A stretch of DNA of 5,948 nt, taken from contig JAAFHE010000274.1 in NCBI GenBank assembly GCA_013298265.1, positions 1 to 5,948 on the forward strand. Reading direction: 5' to 3'. Within the stretch, counting starts at the first letter, position 1; every line of letters starts with the position of its first letter. This DNA comes from Lysobacterales bacterium (lineage in GTDB: Bacteria > Pseudomonadota > Gammaproteobacteria > Xanthomonadales > Rhodanobacteraceae). The position numbers and the translations under genes are program-made. Positions 1 through 4,496 of the stretch are shown in pieces. The notes beneath the pieces are model-generated. The model was not told where the DNA came from. It was given only the letters and a program-made list of their open reading frames with translations, and did not search any database.

Positions 1-1
1 C

Positions 2-433
2 TTCGCCGACGAGCCGCTGGACTTCGCGCTGTTCTTTTCCTCGGCGCAGAGTTTTGCGCGCGCGCGCGGCCAGGCGAACTATGCCGCCGGCTGCACGTTC
101 AAGGATGCGTTCGCGCACGAGCTCGCGCGGTCATGGCGGTGTCCGGTCAAGGTCATGAACTGGGGCTACTGGGGCAGCGTAGGCATCGTCGCGTCCGCTG
201 ACACGCAGCAGCGCATGGCGCAGCTCGGCGTGGATTCGATCGAACCGGCCGAAGGTATCGCCGCACTGGATCGCCTGCTCGCGGGGCCGTTCACGCAACT
301 CGCCTTCATGAAACCCGTACGCGCTTCCGGCACACCCGAAGCGGCGCCGGCGCAGATCGTCGAATTGCCGGCCGACGCACCGGCCGTGGACGTGTCGATC
401 TTCTCCAAGAGACGGATCGTTCACGGTGCGTGA
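2..433 (+). CDS. Modular polyketide synthase, C-terminal end with KR domain (5' partial)
   Basis: This is the last 143 residues of a PKS that enters from the left of the window, reading in frame from base 2 to the TGA at 431-433. It carries the C-terminal half of a ketoreductase domain, which reduces the beta-keto group of the ACP-bound chain with NADPH. Seen directly: the stretch FFSSAQSF, then GQANYAAG. The serine at fragment residue 14 and tyrosine 27 are 13 residues apart, as expected for the KR catalytic Ser/Tyr pair. NWGYWGSVG and SIEPAEG follow, both typical of KRs in trans-acyltransferase PKSs. After the KR there are only about 35 residues of Ala/Pro-rich linker and then a stop, with no ACP, docking domain or thioesterase. 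The remains of a KAS gene begin 8 nt before this stop, so the end appears natural rather than a recent nonsense mutation. The KR stereotype motif and everything upstream lie outside the window. The trans-AT assignment is inference; the KR call is secure. Confidence 0.9.
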   Translation, partial: FADEPLDFALFFSSAQSFARARGQANYAAGCTFKDAFAHELARSWRCPVKVMNWGYWGSVGIVASADTQQRMAQLGVDSIEPAEGIAALDRLLAGPFTQLAFMKPVRASGTPEAAPAQIVELPADAPAVDVSIFSKRRIVHGA

Positions 434-764
434 GGTCCTCATGACGGGCGTATGCGCGACATCCGCGACCGGCCAGGGAAAGCCGGGGTTCGAGGCAGCG
501 CAGGCAGTGCTGCAAGCCTCGCACGAGGCTTGGCTAGCCGCGCCGGATTGGCCTCGTCGCCGGGTCGGGGTGCTGTCGACGTCGCATCCGCCGTGTCATG
601 GACGCGCAGCGAGACGCGTCCGCGCCGCGTTCCCGACACGCCGCCCGACCGGCGTTGAACGGGACCGCGAAGAGCGCGTCCGTCATACGTTCCGTACTAC
701 GCTGACCCTCAGCATCAGCTTTGGCGGCATCAGAACGGCGCTGTGTCTGCGCCGCATCAACTAA
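426..764 (+). pseudogene. Remnant of a stand-alone beta-ketoacyl synthase (KAS/FabF-like) gene
   Basis: The reading frame is open from GTG 426 to TAA 762-764 and encodes 112 residues; an intact KAS has about 400. The N-terminus contains MTGVCATSATGQG, matching the opening strand and loop of FabF-like synthases (usual form ITGxGxTSAIGQG). The C-terminus contains SISFGGIRTALCLRR, matching the closing FGGxNTALCL segment. Between them, AQAVLQASHEAWLAAP resembles the helix before the RIGLVVGGS strand. That strand appears here as RIGLVAGSG, but in the next frame (544-570), so a frameshift has occurred. The Cys-His-His active-site region is absent, so no condensing or decarboxylating activity is possible. 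The gene overlaps the PKS stop by 8 nt, so it was probably cotranscribed and translationally coupled. Stand-alone KAS proteins in PKS clusters serve as chain-initiation enzymes or as malonyl-ACP decarboxylases for beta-branching; which applied here cannot be told. Family motifs are recalled, not searched. A novel small protein is the alternative, but signatures at both ends argue against it. Confidence 0.68.
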
Positions 765-784
765 GCGACCACGAGAGAGCGGAC

Positions 785-1171
785 ATGGCGAATCTCTATC
801 ATCCTGACGGAAGTCTTTTCTGGAATGGCCGAAACGCGTTTCATGACAACAGCCAGCTCGCCTGGAACGGCCACACCGCGTTTCACCGCAACAGCCAGCT
901 TGCCTGGAATGGCCGCAGCGCGTTCCACGACAACGGCCAGCTTGCCTGGAATGGCCGGAGCGCGTTCCACGGCAACGCGCAGCTTGCCTGGAATGGCCAG
1001 ACCGCATTCCATGCGAACGGACAACTCGCCGGCCAATCGTGGGTAGCGCTGAACATCGACCTGGGCTACGGCATACGCATGAACGTGGGGTCGGACGGAT
1101 TCAGTCTGTACATCTACGCCTTGCAGGTGGTCGACTGCCCGGCGCCGGGCGTGATTGCGCAGCAGCAGTGA
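785..1171 (+). CDS. Small tandem-repeat protein (14-residue WNG/FHxN repeats), function unknown
   Basis: This 128-residue protein is not a family I can name. Residues 5-74 are five 14-residue units with consensus FHxNxQLAWNGxxA, and a sixth partial unit covers residues 75-82. Each unit has an aromatic-His pair, Asn-x-x-Gln-Leu and Trp-Asn-Gly. This recalls the short strand-turn repeats of MORN_2/YwqK-like proteins, though the spacing is tighter. The remaining 46 residues are not repetitive: a hydrophobic stretch with alternating polar residues (SWVALNIDLGYGIRMNVG, then SLYIYALQVV), compatible with beta strands. There is no signal peptide or transmembrane helix, so a cytoplasmic location is likely. 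I chose ATG 785, preceded by GAGAGAG at 773-779, over GTG 743, which lies inside the KAS remnant and has no good ribosome site. The gene starts 20 nt after the KAS stop, so it probably belonged to the upstream PKS transcript. Any role in the pathway is unknown; a binding or structural role is a guess. Confidence 0.75.
   Translation: MANLYHPDGSLFWNGRNAFHDNSQLAWNGHTAFHRNSQLAWNGRSAFHDNGQLAWNGRSAFHGNAQLAWNGQTAFHANGQLAGQSWVALNIDLGYGIRMNVGSDGFSLYIYALQVVDCPAPGVIAQQQ
797..1033 (+). repeat. 42-bp in-frame tandem repeat array, five units plus a partial sixth
   Basis: Units start at 797, 839, 881, 923 and 965, each exactly 42 nt, followed by a degenerate partial unit from 1007 to about 1033. Units 3 and 4 differ at 5 of 42 positions and units 4 and 5 at 6 of 42, counted by hand; the first unit is the most diverged. 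Because the period is a multiple of three, gain or loss of a unit would keep the frame, so copy number could vary between strains. The array codes for residues 5-82 of the small repeat protein. Confidence 0.92.
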
Positions 1172-1182
1172 TTTTTAATAAT

Positions 1183-1221
1183 TTGCAAAGTACTATTCGG
1201 ACTTTTACTAGATGCTAGAAT
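1183..1221 (+). promoter_or_regulatory. Candidate promoter of the ligase/P450/ACP/glycosyltransferase operon
   Basis: The interval 1171-1223 is about three quarters A+T, in sharp contrast to the GC-rich genes on either side. It contains TGCTAGAAT at 1213-1221, an extended -10 element (TGn plus a hexamer matching TATAAT at five of six positions) with no good -35 at the usual distance. A second possibility is TTGCAA at 1183-1188 paired over 17 nt with the poorer TACTAG at 1206-1211. The near-palindrome CTAG-ATG-CTAG at 1208-1218 overlaps the -10 and could be an operator. Transcription would start near 1228, some 55 nt before the ligase start codon. These are matches by eye only. Confidence 0.4.
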
Positions 1222-1269
1222 TTGCGCACGACGCCGGCAGCGGTCATGCGCAACCGCGATTCCCCATTC

Positions 1270-1274
1270 GAGGG
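1270..1274 (+). promoter_or_regulatory. Ribosome binding site that decides the ligase start
   Basis: GAGGG lies 10 nt before ATG 1285. The earlier in-frame starts, TTG 1222 and ATG 1246, have no comparable site, and the extra residues they would add do not look like the family N-terminus. ATG 1285 gives MTLRQAFLDYC, which aligns with the first helix of acyl-adenylate ligases. Confidence 0.6.
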
Positions 1275-1284
1275 CAAGTCCGTC

Positions 1285-2940
1285 ATGACATTGCGGCAGG
1301 CGTTTCTCGACTACTGCGCCAGCGAACCCGGCGCGCCAGCGGTGATGTCCTCCAATGACCCGGCCGGGGGCATGGATCGCGGCCAGCTGCTTGGGCTCGC
1401 CACCGCAGCGGCCACCCGGCTGGTGGCCGCAGGGCTCGGCAAAGGGGACAGTGTCGTCATTGCATTGCCCACCGGGCCGCACTTCGTTCCCTGGTATTTC
1501 GGCGCACAACTGATCGGCGCCATCGCGATTCCCACCGAGCCTTTCGTATCCGAGCGGCGCAAGCCCGCCCAGCTCGAATACCTCGACAAGCTCGCTGCCA
1601 TCGCGCGCCCCAAAGCATTGGTGGTCTCCGCCGGCGCCACGCTACAGCGGCAGGATGTGCCGCAGATCGACGGCTTCTGCATCGCCGAGCAACTGGAAGG
1701 CCCGACGGATCCGCTGACGTTGCCGGACCCCCATATCGAACCCGATGACACGGCGCATATACAGTTCTCCTCGGGCAGCACGGGACATCCCAAAGGCTGC
1801 GTCCTGTCGCATCGCGCGGTCTGCGCCAACGCGCGCGCCTGGGTCGAGACGTTCGACTACCGCCGCGGCGAAACAACCTTCAACTGGATGCCGCTGTTTC
1901 ATGATTTCGGCCTGATGGTGGGCGTGATCGCGCCGGTGGTTGGCGGGTTGGCGAGCATCCTCATGTCCACCGAATCGTTCGTCTCGTCGCCAGCGGTGTG
2001 GCTGAAACGCATGAGTGGGGTAGGGCCGGTGCACTCGGCGGGTCCGTCTTCCGCGATGGGACTGTTGCGTTCACGTCTGGCGCTGCGTCCCCAGAAGGGA
2101 CTGGCATTGCACGACGTGCGCAGCCTGGTCTTCGCTGCAGAACCCATCTATCCGCAGGTGGCGGTCGAGTTCATCGAGTTGGTCCAGCCATTCGGCTTTC
2201 GAGCCGACGCGTTCTTCGGTGCCTACGGCATGGCCGAGACCACCGTGCTCGCGTCAGGCCGGCGCGGTTTAAAAGTGGACTATGTTCGAGAGAATGGACC
2301 GGCGGTCGGATCCGCAGCCACACCGGCCACGGCAGCCGATCACACGTCCGCCTTCGTCAGCGTCGGGCCACCGATTGCGTGCACGACGGTGAAAGTGGTC
2401 GATGCCGACGGTGATGCACTGCCCGAACGCTGCATCGGCCACATCCTATTGCGCTCGACGTGCTTGCTCGACAGCTATCTGAATGCCCCCGCCGAGACCC
2501 AGGCCGTGCTCAGTGACGGCTGGCTGCGGACGGGCGATATCGGCTATCTGGCCGACGGCGAGCTGTACTTCGTGACGCGCAGCAAGGATCTCATCAATGT
2601 CGCAGGCCGCAAGATCGCGCCAGCCGATGTCGATCATGCCGTCAGCACGAGCCTGGGCCTGCCGGTGAGTCGTGTCGCGTGCTTTGGTCAGTTAGGCGAT
2701 ACCGCGACCGAAGGTATCGTCATCGCGATAGAAAGCCGATCGGACGATGCGGCCAATATGGTGCAGGCCGCAAAGCTGGCCTGCTACGACCGCACGGGCT
2801 TGACGCCCGTGGCGGTCGTGATCTGCGCCGTCGGCAGTATTCCCAAGACAACCAGCGGCAAGGTGCGGCGTCAGGTGCTGCGCGAGACGCTGGCCAATGC
2901 AGAAGAGTCCTATGCGCCGGCCGATGTGGTCGACGCCTGA
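1285..2940 (+). CDS. Fatty acyl-AMP ligase (FAAL-like adenylate-forming enzyme)
   Basis: This 551-residue enzyme of the ANL superfamily should activate a carboxylic acid with ATP as acyl-AMP and pass it to the phosphopantetheine arm of a carrier protein, most simply the ACP encoded two genes downstream. Motifs in order: FSSGSTGHPKG (161-171, P-loop), NWMPLFHDFGL (the FAAL-style HDxGL motif), YGMAE (314-318), GWLRTGDIGY (around 412-420, with the ribose-binding Asp), SKDLINVAGRKIAPADVD (hinge), and IPKTTSGKVRR (519 onward, with the C-terminal lysine at 526). Between YGMAE and the VGPP strand (about 359-363) lies an extra stretch of roughly 30 residues, where FAALs carry the insertion that disfavours CoA as acceptor. 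This and the HDxGL context are why I prefer FAAL to acyl-CoA synthetase. The substrate cannot be read from the sequence. The stop overlaps the P450 start by one base (TGATG), indicating translational coupling. It is the first gene of its operon, behind the AT-rich promoter region. Confidence 0.87.
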   Translation: MTLRQAFLDYCASEPGAPAVMSSNDPAGGMDRGQLLGLATAAATRLVAAGLGKGDSVVIALPTGPHFVPWYFGAQLIGAIAIPTEPFVSERRKPAQLEYLDKLAAIARPKALVVSAGATLQRQDVPQIDGFCIAEQLEGPTDPLTLPDPHIEPDDTAHIQFSSGSTGHPKGCVLSHRAVCANARAWVETFDYRRGETTFNWMPLFHDFGLMVGVIAPVVGGLASILMSTESFVSSPAVWLKRMSGVGPVHSAGPSSAMGLLRSRLALRPQKGLALHDVRSLVFAAEPIYPQVAVEFIELVQPFGFRADAFFGAYGMAETTVLASGRRGLKVDYVRENGPAVGSAATPATAADHTSAFVSVGPPIACTTVKVVDADGDALPERCIGHILLRSTCLLDSYLNAPAETQAVLSDGWLRTGDIGYLADGELYFVTRSKDLINVAGRKIAPADVDHAVSTSLGLPVSRVACFGQLGDTATEGIVIAIESRSDDAANMVQAAKLACYDRTGLTPVAVVICAVGSIPKTTSGKVRRQVLRETLANAEESYAPADVVDA

Positions 2941-4142
2941 TGCCGCACGAAGTGTTCAACCCGCTAAGCGCCGAACATCAGGCCGATCCGTACGGCGCCT
3001 ATGAAAGTCTGGCGCGGCGCGGGCCATTGCACCGTACGCGGTTGGGGCTGTGGCTTGTCAGCGGGCATGCGCTGGCGACGGACGTTCTGAAGAACCGCGC
3101 CTTCCGAACCGACTATGCCACTGCGTTGGCGCAGGCCTACGGAGCTCGCTTTCGCCAGCACCCGTCGCTGCGTCACCTGAGCACATCCTTCGCGATAGAC
3201 TCGGACAAGGCCGGCGGAGACGTCCGCAAGCACATCGCCCGGACGCTGTCGCAAGCGCGGGTGCACGCCCATCGCGACGTCATCCGCGATCTGGCGCAAG
3301 GCCTGCTGGAACCTGCGCTGCAGGCGCGCTCGGTGGACCTGCTGCGCGAGTTCGCGATTCCCTACACCCTCCAGGTCGTGTGCAAGCTGTTGGGTGTACC
3401 GTCCCAGTTAGCCGAGTCGATACCTTCGGTTTCCGCCGGCCTCTTGACCGCGCTGGATTGCGCGAGACTTTCCGCGGCCGAGCTCAAGGATCTGGACACG
3501 CGCACGCAAGCCATCGCCGAGCAGTTCGTGGCGTTCCTCGGTTCGCCACAAGCGCGGGATTCGGAATGCATCGCAGGCCTCCTGGACATCGCCAACGAGC
3601 ACACGCTGCCGCTCGAGAGCGTTTTCAGCGATCTGCTGTTTCTGCTGCTCGCCGGGTTCGAGACCACGTCGTCGTCAGTCGCGCAGATTGGCTGGTTTCT
3701 CGCGCGTTATCCCGACGTCGCGGACGATCTGCGCAGCGGTGCGGCGGACACGGCCGTCATCGTCGAGGAGTTCGCGCGCATGTTTCCACCTGTCCACATC
3801 GTGACGCGCCGGCCGGGCGTTGACGTCGAGCTGGCCGGCGCCACGGTGCGATCGACCCAGACGGTGGCCGTGCTGATCGCAGCGGCCAACCGCGATCCGT
3901 CGGCGTTCGCCGACCCGGGAAACTTCATGCATGGGCGCGCCAGGAGCTCGGTGCTCACGTTCAGCGCCGGCTGGCATCACTGTCTCGGCGCCATGCTTGC
4001 GCGGCAGGAAATCGGCATCGCGCTCGAGGTCATGCTCGAACATCCGCAATTGCGCCGCGCGTCGGTAGCCACCTGGCGAAAGCTGGGCGTTTTCAGAAGT
4101 CTTCAGGCGCTGAGTCTGGTCGACCCCCACCACCATCACTGA
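2940..4142 (+). CDS. Cytochrome P450 monooxygenase, bacterial soluble class
   Basis: This 400-residue haem monooxygenase has the usual length for soluble bacterial P450s and no membrane anchor. Seen directly: the I-helix oxygen-activation motif AGFETT (238-243); the K-helix ExxR motif at Glu277-Arg280 (EFAR); and the haem loop FSAGWHHCLG (341-350), which fits the P450 signature with Cys348 as thiolate ligand. ATG 2940 shares its A with the ligase stop. Frame open further upstream lies inside the ligase and is not used. The gene sits between an acyl-AMP ligase and a stand-alone ACP, which suggests it oxidises a chain bound to that ACP, as P450 BioI and the amino-acyl-carrier P450s of aminocoumarin pathways do; this is inference. 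No ferredoxin or ferredoxin reductase gene is visible, so electrons must come from partners encoded elsewhere. An oddity is the natural C-terminus DPHHHH. The reaction (hydroxylation, desaturation or epoxidation) cannot be predicted. Confidence 0.92.
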   Translation: MPHEVFNPLSAEHQADPYGAYESLARRGPLHRTRLGLWLVSGHALATDVLKNRAFRTDYATALAQAYGARFRQHPSLRHLSTSFAIDSDKAGGDVRKHIARTLSQARVHAHRDVIRDLAQGLLEPALQARSVDLLREFAIPYTLQVVCKLLGVPSQLAESIPSVSAGLLTALDCARLSAAELKDLDTRTQAIAEQFVAFLGSPQARDSECIAGLLDIANEHTLPLESVFSDLLFLLLAGFETTSSSVAQIGWFLARYPDVADDLRSGAADTAVIVEEFARMFPPVHIVTRRPGVDVELAGATVRSTQTVAVLIAAANRDPSAFADPGNFMHGRARSSVLTFSAGWHHCLGAMLARQEIGIALEVMLEHPQLRRASVATWRKLGVFRSLQALSLVDPHHHH

Positions 4143-4171
4143 CAACGATATCCACAACGGACCACTCGCCT

Positions 4172-4441
4172 ATGACTATTGAAGCCGCTGTCGCCGATAC
4201 GATGATCAAGCTCGTGGCTCGCGTTTGCGCCGTGCCCCTCGAGGACCTTTCGCCCGATACCATGCTCGACGAGGTGGGCGTCGATTCGTTGTCGCTCAGC
4301 CAGATCATGGCGGAGATGGAAGCGGCATTCTCGATCGAACTGTGGGATGAAGACATCGCCGGCCTTGCGGAAGCCAATTCCATCGGCGATTTCGTCGGCG
4401 TGTTGAACGCCGCGCTGGGGCGAACGGCGGAAGCGTGCTGA
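4172..4441 (+). CDS. Stand-alone acyl carrier protein
   Basis: This 89-residue single-domain carrier protein has the motif GVDSLSLSQ, with Ser39 as the phosphopantetheine attachment site, followed by the acidic recognition helix IMAEMEAAF. The length and four-helix layout fit an ACP of the PKS/fatty-acid type rather than an NRPS peptidyl carrier, though the two are hard to separate at this size. ATG 4172 lies 29 nt after the P450 stop, with a weak ACGGA site about 10 nt upstream. Its position behind an acyl-AMP ligase and a P450 suggests that it holds the acyl chain while the P450 acts. It could also complement the PKS upstream, whose last visible module ends without an ACP. No phosphopantetheinyl transferase is in view. 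The C-terminal residue is a cysteine. Confidence 0.93.
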   Translation: MTIEAAVADTMIKLVARVCAVPLEDLSPDTMLDEVGVDSLSLSQIMAEMEAAFSIELWDEDIAGLAEANSIGDFVGVLNAALGRTAEAC

Positions 4442-4455
4442 ACACGACTATCCGT

Positions 4456-4467
4456 TGCAGCGCTGCA
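4456..4467 (+). repeat. 12-bp perfect palindrome between ACP and glycosyltransferase genes
   Basis: TGCAGCGCTGCA is its own reverse complement and lies in the 55-nt gap between the ACP stop and the glycosyltransferase GTG. As RNA it gives only a 4-bp stem with a GCGC loop, too weak for a terminator and followed by no U-run. It may be a minor protein-binding site, or chance in GC-rich DNA. Confidence 0.35.
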
Positions 4468-4496
4468 TAGCGACAGCCGATGGAAAAACTATCAGC

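Noticed and set aside
56..68. Alternating GC run as a Z-DNA or slippage element
   Set aside because: Short, inside the KR coding region, and encodes an ordinary Ala-Arg-Ala-Arg stretch.
600..621. Inverted repeat GGACGCG / CGCGTCC with an 8-nt loop, as a terminator after the PKS
   Set aside because: The stem is only 7 bp and no T-run follows. It lies within the KAS remnant, where GC-rich self-complementarity is expected.
452..658. A separate small protein in the second frame of the KAS remnant
   Set aside because: Low-complexity Arg/Ser/Ala composition and no ribosome site; it is better explained as shifted KAS sequence.
743..784. GTG 743 as the start of the repeat protein
   Set aside because: It lies within the KAS C-terminal signature and has no clear ribosome site, whereas ATG 785 has GAGAGAG upstream.
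534..1007. Minus-strand open frame with repeated SGHSRQA-like units
   Set aside because: It is the antisense shadow of the 42-bp repeats, and the rest of the frame is Arg-rich and unlike a real protein.
797..1033. Tandem 42-bp units as a CRISPR array
   Set aside because: The units abut with no unique spacers, keep a coding frame and vary at codon level; this is a protein repeat.
1137..1150. Palindrome GCCCGGCGCCGGGC near the end of the repeat gene, as an intrinsic terminator
   Set aside because: It is inside the coding region and about 20 nt before the T-run at 1172-1176, so the hairpin and U-tract are not adjacent.
1171..1284. LuxR-type lux box upstream of the ligase
   Set aside because: I looked for the CTG-N10-CAG dyad typical of quorum-controlled clusters and found no convincing match.
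2679..2939. Extension of the P450 frame upstream of 2940
   Set aside because: It overlaps the conserved C-terminal domain of the ligase, and its translation is Arg/Gly-rich without P450 features.
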